Counted from the stretch's first letter, positions 35,547 through 44,288 are shown. The stretch: DNA of 64,000 nucleotides from Candidatus Jettenia sp. (GCA_021650895.1 CP091278.1:897659-961658), one strand, 5' to 3'. Notes: generated by a model not told the origin, from the sequence alone. Numbers and translations: made by a program.

Positions 35547-37340
35547 TTTTGGATTCTTGTTCCCTGTATATAGTGGGAACAAGAAAACAAGAATATTTAA
35601 ACGGATCACCCTTGCCCCCTTTCCCGTCCCTTTTAACCTTCTCATTTTTGACTAAATCTCTTAATGCTTTTCTCTTTAATGTTGTTTTTCCTTCAATCTC
35701 ACTGTTGATAATTGCCTCTGTAACCGATTCGCTTTGTGTTGACAAAAAATCAATAATTGCATTCCCCATTATATTGGCATCTTCATCTTGTTTGCTACCA
35801 CCCAAAGAAGTGCTCCTGGTGTCTCTATCGTAAGCTAAGATTGTCTCTGGCAGGTCATCCCCATACCGTTGTATAGTTTGTAAGGTACGGTAGTGCTCAT
35901 GCCGTTTCATAATCATTAGGGTGTCAACACTTCCGAAGATAGCCTGGCTTCCTAAAAAGCTGTCTTCCGCAGCACTTTCCCCTTTCCGTGAATGGTGTAC
36001 ACATAAGACATGTGTCCCTGTATCCCGTGCAAGCCTCAATAACGGCTCTAAGACATTCGTAACCTGGTGGTAGTCGTTACCATCTTTGACCTTTGCGAAT
36101 CTGAATAGCGGATCAATAATCAACAATACTGGCTTTATCTTCTCGACGACATCCTAATCTGATTGATAGCATTCGCAGGAGCACCGCCAACATAGATATG
36201 AATCTCCTCGTTTCCCGCAGCCCCCATATCTTGAAAATGTTTCTTTATCTCAGACCGCTTTTCCTCTAAGGCCAGATAGATAACTACACCTTTTGAGACC
36301 TCTTTCCCAAGAAACAATTCACCTGTAGCAATATTTAATGCCAATCCTCTAGCAAGGGTAGACTTCCCAACTTTTGGCTTAGCCACAACAATAGAAAATC
36401 CACCTGTTGGAAGTAGTCCATCAACTAGCCATTTTGTTTGCTCCTCTGGCTCCTGGAATAAATCGCTCAGCTTTGTAAATACCATTGATTCTTTTTCTTT
36501 TTGGACTTCTTCCTTTGTTGGTATCCACACAGAAGTACCCCTAATAAGCTCTATAAGCCTTTCTTTGGTGTTCCCTGATACCTTTACCCAATTGATAATA
36601 TCCTCAGACTCCTGGAGTCCTGGAAGCTCAACTACCTTTAATTCTTTCACCTTGCCGTGTAAGGCATTGGCGATCTTGCCAGCATAGCTCTTGCCTGGCT
36701 TATCATTGTCAGGTAAGATCACTACCTTTTCCATATTAGAGAGTATTTCGATGCACCCGTCACGAATGGATGAATTCGCTCCACTATCCAAGCATGTTGC
36801 AGGCAATCCCCAGCTAGAGAGTAAATCCGCTTTAGCTTCGCCTTCTACGATAAAGGCATATTTTGACTTAACAAGCTCTGGTAAACGGTATAGAACAGGG
36901 TCACCGCCACGCCCAAGCACCCATTTGTTGCTTTCCAGGTGTTTGAATACGAATTCTTTAGAACGGCCATTACGTCCAGGCTCGATCCTCTCTTTGACGT
37001 AAAGCACCTGGCCGTTAACGTCTTTATACTCAAATTTAGCGACAACTGTTGGCTTAACATTTGTTTCTGTCGTACCTGCAAATTCTCCGACCTCCCTTAG
37101 TGCCGTTAAAAAATCCACGCCTGTCAACTCCTGGTAGAAGGTAAATACATCTCCTTTAGCATCACAAGAGAAGCACCTGTAAAGCCCTGACTCGATATTA
37201 ACACTTAAGCTGGCATTATGGTCATCATGGAATGGGCACAATCCCAATGCCTCTGTCCTTCCGTTGACCTTCAAAGAGGGTACAAGGGATTTATAGAAAT
37301 GTGCTAAGTCAAGACGGCTAAGGATTTGGTCTTTATTCAT
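35521..37340 (-). pseudogene. CHC2-Toprim-RecA-like primase/helicase, frameshifted
   Basis: One protein of about 600 residues in two frames. A CHC2 zinc finger (C35, H38, C56, C59: CPFHDDH and RCFSCD), a Toprim domain (AFIVEGEAKADLLSSWG and VVILPDNDKPGK) and a RecA/RepA-like ATPase with Walker A VVAKPKVGKST and YLALEEKRSEI form the first frame (37340-36135). It then fails at the CC at 36153-36154: one more G on the minus strand restores INQIRDVVEKIKPVLLIIDP and leads to LLIIDPLFRFAKVKDG (Walker B) and VLCVHHSRKG. The start is ATG 37340, with GGGGG seven bases ahead. Such proteins replicate satellites and integrative elements. Confidence 0.85.
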
Positions 37341-37512
37341 CGTTAGCACCCCCCTGTTGTCTCTCTGTACAATCAAGGATATGGTCGATTGAATCAAGCA
37401 GCGAAGAAAGTTTTGGCGTGTAGTGATTCTCAATAATTTGCTCACGAAGACATTCGAGACAAGCTCGTGCCTTCTTGGGTAGGTAGAAAGAAGATGATTT
37501 TTGCATACGCAT
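37333..37512 (-). CDS. Small element ORF, 59 residues, overlapping the primase start
   Basis: MRMQKSSSFYLPKKARACLE to the end GGANDE, 59 residues. GGGG lies eight bases ahead of the second ATG (37506), so the protein may begin MQKSSS. Its stop overlaps the primase start (ATG 37340) in the ATGAATAA arrangement, typical of coupled genes. Two Cys in ARACLECLRE; no family recognised. Plausible small regulator of the primase operon. Confidence 0.5.
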   Translation of the reverse strand: MRMQKSSSFYLPKKARACLECLREQIIENHYTPKLSSLLDSIDHILDCTERQQGGANDE

Positions 37513-37556
37513 TACCCCAGAAAAGGTTAAGGAGATAAATTTTCTGAAAGCAATGC

Positions 37557-37595
37557 GTAACTTTTAAGGTTACAAAATGTAACTTTTGAGGTTAC
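37557..37595. promoter_or_regulatory. Two tandem palindromes GTAAC-N7-GTTAC
   Basis: GTAACTTTTAAGGTTAC at 37557-37573 and GTAACTTTTGAGGTTAC at 37579-37595 are 22 bases apart (two helical turns). They sit just upstream of the small ORF and primase operon (minus strand). Each is a dyad with 5-base arms. Likely operator sites or replication iterons. Confidence 0.5.
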
Positions 37596-37607
37596 GGAAT
37601 GAGTTTA

Positions 37608-38729
37608 TCAGGTTATCCAAGTAGTATTAGACAGACAGAGACAATCAAATCCTGTTTCTATGCTACTTTCCAAGTGTTCGGATAGTTCCTTATTTTGTTC
37701 TTTAATTTTAGATAATGTGTTGCTTATGCTTTTTTTTATTAAAACTCTATCGGCATCATGTTTATCGCCAAGTTTGCGTGACCTTCCCTTTATATTGGTA
37801 TTTAATTGTAGTTCTTTTAGAATATAATCATACTCGCCTTGTAGTTCTTTGCGCTCTAATTCGCTTCCTCTGTTTTCTGCATCTTTTATTTTTTCCTGTA
37901 GCTCAGTAAGTCTTTCCCGATATTCTTTCTTTGCCCTATCGTCAAGTACACTATAACCAATATCATGTGATACCTCGCTAAATTCAACGTTTGAGACTTT
38001 TTCTTTTAAAATCCTTGTATTTTCTGAATTTGCAACCACTTCTCTTAAATCGCTTACGTGGATTTTCTTTCCCTTGTGTTGTATTAAATGATGAATATAG
38101 CGAAAGCCGTCTGTATCCTTAAAGAACTTTTCTTCTCCATTGTAAACCGTTTGCCAAACATTTCCATTTAAACGGAAGATGTTGCCCTGTTTCCCTGAAG
38201 TCTCACCTTGCGGTATACTCACAGATATATCTTGCCCATTGGCTTGCCCCTGCATCTCTGGTGTGTTCTGTGGCTTTTGTCTTAACCTCTCCAGGTGTTC
38301 TTCATGTTGAATCCTGAGATAATCCTTGACCCTGGATACCTCAAAATCATGCTTCTCCTTGAATAGATCAGACATCCAGTTTTTACCCCATACAACAGGT
38401 TCGCCAGGTTTACGTGGTGGGTGTGGCATGTTGTTAAGAATAAGTTCAACTGAATATCGTTGCCTGGCATCAAGACCAAGAGCACCTCGCCATACCCTCT
38501 CGGCATTGGATTTACAGTCGATAGGCAATGTGTACATCGGTCTGCCATCGCCGTCTTTGACGTGTAATAACAAATCGGAAGGTAATTTTTCTGTATACTT
38601 TCTAATATCGTCATAATACTCGTTATCAAAACATAGACTATCCGAAACTAAGGGGTTGGTATTTGTAACATAGTTGTAATATTCTAGATATATATCGGTA
38701 AGGCTACATTCTTTTGCGGGTTCTGGCAT
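37608..38729 (-). CDS. Element protein ending in an ATPase-regulator-type domain
   Basis: 373 residues. The N-terminal half (about 1-190) is unrecognised. The C-terminal half (about 190-365) matches a domain widely attached to LuxR/AfsR-type ATPase regulators: FRLNGNVWQTVYNGEEKFF, KDTDGFRYIHHLIQHKGKKI, SVLDDRAKKEYRERLTELQE, LERKELQGEYDYILKELQL and the terminal LSKIKEQNKELSEHLESSI. The same pattern (a short Trp-containing strand, D-x-GLRYL-type motif, a paired helix with E/R-rich repeat, E-x-LSExL end) is seen there. In this gene it is fused to an element-specific N-terminal domain. AGGAGA precedes the start at good spacing. Function unknown; a DNA-binding or signal-coupling role is conceivable. 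Confidence 0.65.
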   Translation of the reverse strand: MPEPAKECSLTDIYLEYYNYVTNTNPLVSDSLCFDNEYYDDIRKYTEKLPSDLLLHVKDGDGRPMYTLPIDCKSNAERVWRGALGLDARQRYSVELILNNMPHPPRKPGEPVVWGKNWMSDLFKEKHDFEVSRVKDYLRIQHEEHLERLRQKPQNTPEMQGQANGQDISVSIPQGETSGKQGNIFRLNGNVWQTVYNGEEKFFKDTDGFRYIHHLIQHKGKKIHVSDLREVVANSENTRILKEKVSNVEFSEVSHDIGYSVLDDRAKKEYRERLTELQEKIKDAENRGSELERKELQGEYDYILKELQLNTNIKGRSRKLGDKHDADRVLIKKSISNTLSKIKEQNKELSEHLESSIETGFDCLCLSNTTWIT

Positions 38730-38823
38730 AGATCATTTCTCCTAATGATTCTCCAAGAATGAATTAAAGGCAGGCCGTTGGAGTTACGGCTTTTCGCTGA
38801 TCAGGCTAGCCGTTAATTGTTTC

Positions 38824-39198
38824 CTAAACTGCTATTTCCAAATTTATCTTATTATAATCTACGATAGGCATTGATTCCTTTCGCCCTGCTCTTTTCCGTT
38901 TCATGTCTACTAAGCCTAATTCCTCTAATATAGAAATATCGGTTACAATGCTTTTTATATCTCTTCCAGATAGTCTTGCAAGCTCTTGAAGGCTTTTAGG
39001 TTGTTTCTCCTTAATTACGTGAAGGAGTTCAATTCTCTTTGGAGTAATAGCCTTTCTAAACCCTTTAATACTCTCAAAGTAAAGCCCTTTTTCAGATTTA
39101 ACCTTCTCTCCTCGTTCAAGTTTTTTCATAGCCTCTTTTGTATCATTAAGGACATCCTGAAGGCTTTTTATTCCTATTTTTACCTTTTTAACTCTCAT
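38824..39198 (-). CDS. HTH antitoxin candidate (HVO_A0114-like)
   Basis: 124 residues: an N-terminal dimer segment (VKIGIKSLQDVLNDTKEAMK) and a MarR-like winged helix (RIELLHVIKEKQPKSLQELA and SGRDIKSIVTDISILEELGL), ending RAGRKESMPIVDY. This is the HVO_A0114-like pattern often found beside DUF6516 toxins. It overlaps the upstream gene by 11 bases, in toxin-first order. Predicted to bind the promoter of the pair. Confidence 0.6.
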   Translation of the reverse strand: MRVKKVKIGIKSLQDVLNDTKEAMKKLERGEKVKSEKGLYFESIKGFRKAITPKRIELLHVIKEKQPKSLQELARLSGRDIKSIVTDISILEELGLVDMKRKRAGRKESMPIVDYNKINLEIAV

Positions 39199-39475
39199 AT
39201 TTTTTAACCCTTTTTATATCGTTATAGAAATCTTCAAAAAGCTTGTCTATACTCTTAAATGCGTACACTTCCTCTTTATCTCTATAATGCCTATGGTCTC
39301 CTTTGCCTTCTGCATTATCATAACCAATAACCCGCTTACCCTTCACAATATAAACAAGGGAGTATTTATAACCATGCGGTTTATCAATAGAAGGATTTAC
39401 TTGCCATAGTTTTACCTCGACAATATTACCGGTATCCTCTCTAACCTTGATATGTCGTATGAGTTTACTTTTCAC
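39188..39475 (-). CDS. DUF6516-like toxin candidate
   Basis: 95 residues, upstream partner of the HTH gene (11-base overlap). HIKVREDTGNIVEVKLWQVN, YKYSLVYIVKGKRVIGYDNA and GDHRHYRDKEEVYAFKSIDK are reminiscent of DUF6516, including the ID/GDH-type acidic-His stretch; that family is a predicted type II toxin. The pair lies at the right edge of the element next to the attachment repeat, where addiction modules are common. Toxicity is inferred from pairing and size. Confidence 0.55.
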   Translation of the reverse strand: MKSKLIRHIKVREDTGNIVEVKLWQVNPSIDKPHGYKYSLVYIVKGKRVIGYDNAEGKGDHRHYRDKEEVYAFKSIDKLFEDFYNDIKRVKKYES

Positions 39476-39609
39476 TATTGGTATAATACACCATTAAGTA
39501 TTTTATTGTCAAGACTCTATCCCCGCCATGCTCTCTTTCTCCTTTGTGTATAGTTAAAACTCATGTCGTACTTATGTCGTACCTAATCATAAAAACATAT
39601 CAAAAATGA

Positions 39610-39735
39610 TAAACACAAACAAGAATTAAATTCCCTTGAAAGCCTTGTGATTACTGATAGAATAAGAGAACTTCAATAAACATCAAAATACTTAAAAAGA
39701 GATAAAAGAGGCTATTATGTTACGTGGAATAATAT
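39610..39735. repeat. Right copy of the 126-bp direct repeat (attR candidate)
   Basis: Matches 31344-31469 at 122 of 126 bases. It contains the upstream region, the AGAGG ribosome-binding site and the first codons of the intact HAD gene (ATG 39717). Confidence 0.85.
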
Positions 39736-40334
39736 TTGATATGGATGGAACACTTACGAAACCGAATGTAGACTTTGCAGCTATCGAAAGAGAGATTGGT
39801 GCAAAAGTCGGGTTTATTATTGATTATGCAGAAAGGTCGAGTCCTGAAGAGCGTGCAAGAGCATTAGAAATCCTCGAACGTTATGAGGCACAATCAGCAA
39901 GTGAATCAGAACTGAACGAAGGGGTACTAGAAATGCTTGAGTATATCTCTAAAAAGCGGTTAAAAAAGGCGCTTTTAACCCGTAATTCCCGTAAATCGGT
40001 AGAAACCGTTCTTCACAAACATAAATTGCATTTTGAATTTATCGTCAGCCGTGAGGATACGAAGCCAAAACCCGCCCCTGATCCCATTTTTTTACTGAGT
40101 AAGAGGATGAATATCCATACTGACCATTTGTTAATGGTTGGTGACTATAAATACGATATTATGTGTGGCAAATCTGCCGGAACGAAGACAGTCCTGCTCC
40201 GTTATAAAGAGTATGAGTATAGAGAAACAGAGGTAGTCCCTGACTTTGAAATAGGCACCATTCGTGAAATTATCCATGTTATTGAGCATTTTGAAAAAAT
40301 GGAGTTAGGCCTCCGTGGAGAGCATCATGTATAA
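39717..40334 (+). CDS. HAD-family phosphatase
   Basis: 205 residues of the HAD superfamily, phosphoglycolate-phosphatase-like. Motif I FDMDGTL (residues 7-13) has the Asp nucleophile, motif II LTRNSRKS, motif III Lys in TKPKPAPDP and motif IV GDYKYDI. The upper cap is of the small C1 kind. Its promoter and first codons lie in the 126-bp direct repeat: the left repeat copy (31344) holds a truncated version, so the element integrated at this gene's 5' end and supplies or keeps an intact promoter on the right. It overlaps the LolA-like gene by 8 bases. Confidence 0.9.
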   Translation: MLRGIIFDMDGTLTKPNVDFAAIEREIGAKVGFIIDYAERSSPEERARALEILERYEAQSASESELNEGVLEMLEYISKKRLKKALLTRNSRKSVETVLHKHKLHFEFIVSREDTKPKPAPDPIFLLSKRMNIHTDHLLMVGDYKYDIMCGKSAGTKTVLLRYKEYEYRETEVVPDFEIGTIREIIHVIEHFEKMELGLRGEHHV

Positions 40335-41028
40335 AAACAAATTGATTGTGTTTATCTTCCTCATGATAAGCCTTTATCTTTTTCATACAGAGGTCTTGTC
40401 CAAAGAAATTCCTGCAGGAAAAAATATAACAGAAGTCCTTGACGATATGGAGAAGGCCAATTCGGCATTTAAGACTCTTAAGGCAGATATAGTATATACC
40501 CGTACCATTGTCCTGCTTGAATCCACAGAAACCTCTCAAGGTGAAATGAGTTACAAGAAACCTAAAAAACTGTATCTGAAATTTTATCCACCCCGTAATG
40601 AAGTAAATATTGTAGATGGAAGACATATATGGGTATATCATCCATCAGAAAAACAGGTCGAAAAATATGAGATTGGAGACAAACAATCTTCACAAGGTAT
40701 GGGGTTTTTTGAATTTGGTTACGGAGAATCGGTGGAGGCGGCAAAAAAGAATTATAAGATCACCTTATTAGATACAAAAGAAGAGGGGAAAAAACGAATC
40801 TACATACTCGACCTGTTGCCAAAAGATCCAAAGTCCCAATACACTAACATTCGATTATGGGTAGAAGAGGGATTCTGGTTGCCAGGCAAGATAGAACTTC
40901 GCGAAAGTGAAGGTGAGGTAGTTAATACTATCGAATTTAAAAATATAAGGCTTAACAAGAACATATCTGATAAGCTCTTCACATTTAATGTTCCTAGAGG
41001 GGTCGAAGTCATTGAACCTTTTAAGTAA
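40327..41028 (+). CDS. LolA-like periplasmic lipoprotein carrier
   Basis: 233 residues from ATG 40327 (GGAGAG upstream), with a signal peptide (MYKNKLIVFIFLMISLYLF). The rest matches the LolA/LolB-like half-barrel: VLDDMEKANSAFKTLKADIV, GEMSYKKPKKLYLKFYP, DGRHIWVYHPSEKQVEKYEI and FWLPGKIELRESEGEVVNTI. LolA carries lipoproteins to the outer membrane. It is longer than E. coli LolA and may be a DUF4292/LolA relative. Coupled to the HAD gene by an 8-base overlap. Confidence 0.8.
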   Translation: MYKNKLIVFIFLMISLYLFHTEVLSKEIPAGKNITEVLDDMEKANSAFKTLKADIVYTRTIVLLESTETSQGEMSYKKPKKLYLKFYPPRNEVNIVDGRHIWVYHPSEKQVEKYEIGDKQSSQGMGFFEFGYGESVEAAKKNYKITLLDTKEEGKKRIYILDLLPKDPKSQYTNIRLWVEEGFWLPGKIELRESEGEVVNTIEFKNIRLNKNISDKLFTFNVPRGVEVIEPFK

Positions 41029-41147
41029 GGTCAACAAAAGCATACGATATACTACCACCTAAAAATTGCAATTGGACACTGAAGAATACAGATAAACACG
41101 GATTTTTCAGCAGGAAAAAGAAGTACTGTTAATCATCTATCGGGTGT

Positions 41148-41200
41148 GCCTGCATCTTGAGTTTATTGGTACGTACGGTGTTCATCTGTGTCTCATTGCA
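41148..41200. repeat. Direct repeat copy 1
   Basis: Starts GCCTGCATCTTGAGTTTA and ends CTCATTGCA. It matches 41742-41795 with several mismatches and a one-base gap, 594 bases apart. A second part, CTATCGGGT, precedes both copies. Confidence 0.6.
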
Positions 41201-41400
41201 GGATTTATGTCCCATCTTATATCTTTTTTGACTCTTCTTCTCTTTGTATGGGTAAATTTTCAGTACATTTCTTTCTCAGGATCAATCACAATAGGGTTTT
41301 CAGAATAACAGAGAGTTCTAAAAAGTTGTCACGCATAGATCTACTCCTGCCCCCCTGCCCGTATGCATCAAGCTAAAATGTGGAAACGGTGAAGAATAAC

Positions 41401-41480
41401 CTAATCCCCCTTAATCCCCCTTTAGAAAAGGGGGAAATCCCTCTTTCCCCCTTTTTTAAAGGGGGGTTAGGGGGGATTAG
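41401..41480. repeat. Long hairpin with ~30-base arms
   Basis: CTAATCCCCCTTAATCCCCC pairs with the reverse complement of GGGGGGTTAGGGGGGATTAG, enclosing GGGGAAATCCCTCTTTCCCC, which itself folds. This forms a near-perfect 80-base stem-loop. It could act as a bidirectional transcription block or be a mobile repeat. Confidence 0.65.
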
Positions 41481-41741
41481 AGGGAAATATGAACATATAG
41501 TGCTCTTTTTCCAGGGGAATACCTCCTTTTTTATGAAACAATATTCTTAGCTTGATGCATATGCCCTCCTGCCTCCGCCTGCGGGGGGACAGTACCATTC
41601 TTGCCATCCATGCGGCAAAAGGTTGTTGGAAACACAGTACTATAGTTTTTTACCCGCACACACCGAAGAAGACCCTCTTGTTTTAGTAAACAGCAGGAGA
41701 GCAGCATCGTTAACCACCTATCGGGTAAGTTACATAACAAT

Positions 41742-41795
41742 GCCTGCATCTTGAGTTTACTTGTACATATCGGTGTTCATCTGTGTCCCATTGCA
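41742..41795. repeat. Direct repeat copy 2
   Basis: Matches 41148-41200 apart from a few substitutions and one extra base. Together with the hairpin it suggests nested repeat insertions upstream of the exporter gene. Confidence 0.6.
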
Positions 41796-41960
41796 AAATT
41801 TTTGATCCATTTTTCAAGGTAAATCTTCGATAGAATTTCCTCACAATACTTTACTCTTAAGGTAATAGAAAAAGTAAAAAAAGGTTGATTATTAAAGGCG
41901 ATTAATGTTTAATATCGAAAATTTTTTCCCGTAAATTGCCTTTAAAATCAAGGAGAGAGA

Positions 41961-44288
41961 ATGAGAAGCAGGATTTTTACTATTTCCTTTTTTATTTTCA
42001 TGATAATAATGTGGATACATGATCCACTCTTAGCTCAGGTTAAAACCTCACAATTACCACGCATTCCATCGACACTTAGAATGCTCGATGAAAAAAGATA
42101 TTTAACGAACTCACAAACAGCAAGCCCATTAGCACCTGGCGCCACACAGGCGCTACCCCCATCGCCCGGTCTTCCTTCTACCGGAAGCCCAAATGCTTAT
42201 CAAAGTGGTTCGTCTTTTACACAATCATCTATATTATCGCAACAAGGAGGGGTAAGCACGCAGGGATCTGATGTTTCTCAACCTACTATGAACCCGCAAG
42301 ATTCTGCACAACAAGAATCTCAAAGTACAACTTCTACGCTAAATTCTGAAGCTGCTCAAATCCCGGATGCTGGTTTACAACCTGAAGCATTATCTTCTAT
42401 TGAATCTGCGTTTCAGGATATATCGCTCGCACATTCGCCAGCAGATGGGGGCACTCCACTTATGGCTCTCCACCAGTTTGGATACTCTATCTTCAATCGC
42501 AATGTTTCAACATTTGCTCCGATAGATAACGTCCCTGTAGGATCAGATTATGTTTTAGGGCCTGGAGACGAATTACGAATCACCATATGGGGATCTTTGG
42601 AAAATACGTATGTCCAAACTGTTGATCATTATGGGCGGATATATTTACCTACTATAGGACCCGTGAGGGTATGGGGCCTCAACTTTTCTCAGGCAGAAAA
42701 ATTGATTCTTGCGCATCTTTCACGGTATTACAAGGATTTTCAATCGAGTGTAACTATGGGGCACCTTAGGACCATCAGAGTCTATATTGTAGGAGAGGTC
42801 GCCCAACCCGGCGCTTACAACATCAGCGCACTCTCTACAATAACGAATGCACTCTTTGCCGCAGGAGGTCCGAATAAGACAGGGTCACTCAGGAATATCC
42901 AGCTAAAACGAAACCAGCACATGGTTGAATATTTTGATTTCTATGATTTCCTTCTTCATGGTGATAAGAGCAGGGATCTGCGTTTAGAAGCAGGAGATGT
43001 AATTTTTGTCCCACCTATAGGTTCAATCGCAGGAATAATGGGTAAAATAAAACGATCCGCTATCTATGAGCTAAAAGAACCAATCCGTATAAACGATCTT
43101 ATTACTATGGCCGGTGGTTTGACGCCACAAAGTTATCTTAAGCGTGTACAGATTATCCGAACAAAACCAAATGCAGAACGAGAGGTCATTGATCTTGATC
43201 TTACCCATGCGGAAAAAGATGGAACTACACCGAAAGGCATTGAGTTACAAAACGGTGATCTGGTTATAATTTATCCAACTGATCCACGTATCTATAACAC
43301 TTTTAGCCTTAATGGAAGTGTCAAATACCCTGGCGAATACGAGGTTAAGCCAGGAATAACAATAAGGCAAGTACTTCCACCAGAATCTCTCCTACCCGAG
43401 GCTTATCTGGAGAACGTGGAAATTATTCGCTTTAAAGATGATATGACGACCGAGGTTATTCATATAAATCTAAAGAAACTTTGGGAAGATGAACATGCAC
43501 AAGACATATTCATTCAGCCTCACGATCTCATTACGGTAAGAAGTGAGTTTAAGGCTCCCGAGTCTATAACTCTCACAGGAGAATTTAAACGCCCGGGAAC
43601 TTACACGATACAGCCTGGAGAACGCCTAAGTTCTGTAATCCGACGCGCCGGTAATTTTACCAATATGGCTTATTTAAAGGGAGCTGTATTTACCCGAAAA
43701 GCAGTACAGGTAAGAGAAAAAGAAATGTTAGATCAATTTGTAAAGCAATATGAGGAGAGCCTTCTAGCCGAGGGACAAGCGCTTCTCAGCTACAGCGCAG
43801 AAAATAGGAGTATTCGAGAACTTGAAATAGCACAGAGACGTCAGCAACTAAAGCTAATAGCTTCAAGAGTTACCTTAGGTCGAATTGTTATCCATCTGGA
43901 TACTATTGAGAAATTTGAGGGATCACAAAATGACTTGATCCTCCAGGATGGAGACATCTTAACAATACCCCGGGAGCCAGTAGAGGTTATGGTTTTAGGC
44001 AGCGTGAGAAACCCAACTTCTTTTGTTTACAAAAACGGTAAGAATATTCAATACTACCTGAATCGTGGAGGTGGTTTTTCAAAGGCTGCCGATAAAAAAG
44101 AAATATATCTGCTCAAAGCTGATGGTTCCGCCCTTATAGGGTTCTTAAAATTAAGGAATATCGGCCCTGGCGATGCAATCATTGTACCACCAAAGATTGA
44201 AATAAGGGATTGGACATGGATAAGGGATATTGCTACTATAGCTGGTCAAACTGCTCTTACTTTTGCTGCATTGTCAATTTTGCTTTAA
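41961..44288 (+). CDS. Wza-like polysaccharide export protein with several SLBB domains
   Basis: 775 residues. Signal peptide (FTISFFIFMIIMWIHDPLLA), then a Ser/Pro/Gln-rich linker (about 45-170). The poly_export domain begins near residue 190: SDYVLGPGDELRITIWGSL and VDHYGRIYLPTIGPVRVWG. It is followed by about five SLBB modules (VYIVGEVAQPGAYNISALST, FSLNGSVKYPGEYEVKPGI, ITLTGEFKRPGTYTIQPGER, VMVLGSVRNPTSFVYKNG) and a terminal transmembrane-like helix (TIAGQTALTFAALSILL). It is longer than E. coli Wza and of the type found in Wzx/Wzy export loci. It starts the plus-strand run that continues with the Wzz-like and Wzi-like genes. Confidence 0.9.
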   Translation: MRSRIFTISFFIFMIIMWIHDPLLAQVKTSQLPRIPSTLRMLDEKRYLTNSQTASPLAPGATQALPPSPGLPSTGSPNAYQSGSSFTQSSILSQQGGVSTQGSDVSQPTMNPQDSAQQESQSTTSTLNSEAAQIPDAGLQPEALSSIESAFQDISLAHSPADGGTPLMALHQFGYSIFNRNVSTFAPIDNVPVGSDYVLGPGDELRITIWGSLENTYVQTVDHYGRIYLPTIGPVRVWGLNFSQAEKLILAHLSRYYKDFQSSVTMGHLRTIRVYIVGEVAQPGAYNISALSTITNALFAAGGPNKTGSLRNIQLKRNQHMVEYFDFYDFLLHGDKSRDLRLEAGDVIFVPPIGSIAGIMGKIKRSAIYELKEPIRINDLITMAGGLTPQSYLKRVQIIRTKPNAEREVIDLDLTHAEKDGTTPKGIELQNGDLVIIYPTDPRIYNTFSLNGSVKYPGEYEVKPGITIRQVLPPESLLPEAYLENVEIIRFKDDMTTEVIHINLKKLWEDEHAQDIFIQPHDLITVRSEFKAPESITLTGEFKRPGTYTIQPGERLSSVIRRAGNFTNMAYLKGAVFTRKAVQVREKEMLDQFVKQYEESLLAEGQALLSYSAENRSIRELEIAQRRQQLKLIASRVTLGRIVIHLDTIEKFEGSQNDLILQDGDILTIPREPVEVMVLGSVRNPTSFVYKNGKNIQYYLNRGGGFSKAADKKEIYLLKADGSALIGFLKLRNIGPGDAIIVPPKIEIRDWTWIRDIATIAGQTALTFAALSILL

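Larger units (their letters stand above)
31344..39735. mobile_element. Integrated element at the HAD gene 5' end
   Basis: A tyrosine integrase lies just inside the left of two 126-bp direct repeats; the offset between copies is 8,266 bases. Cargo: excisionase/AlpA-like HTH, methylase with inserted HTH, CHC2-Toprim-RecA-like primase/helicase, an ATPase-regulator-type C-terminal domain protein and a probable toxin-antitoxin pair at the right end. No capsid, tail, terminase or conjugation genes were seen, so it looks like a satellite, a small genomic island or a phage-derived remnant rather than a full prophage. Confidence 0.85.
41029..41960. other. Repeat-rich intergenic region before the exopolysaccharide genes
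   Basis: About 930 bases with no real ORF. They contain a 53-54-bp direct repeat (41148 and 41742), a large hairpin (41401-41480) and an inverted TATGCATCAAGCTA pair (about 41362 and 41550). The translated stretch 41531-41749 reads as repeat-derived and is not a gene. Probably several dispersed elements inserted near the promoter of the downstream exporter gene. Confidence 0.6.

Noticed and set aside
31344-39735. Complete prophage
   Set aside because: No terminase, capsid, portal, tail or lysis gene was found in the element.
41531-41749. 72-residue frame on the minus strand
   Set aside because: It is composed of repeat sequence (PPQAEAGG-type translation) with no start context; considered non-coding.
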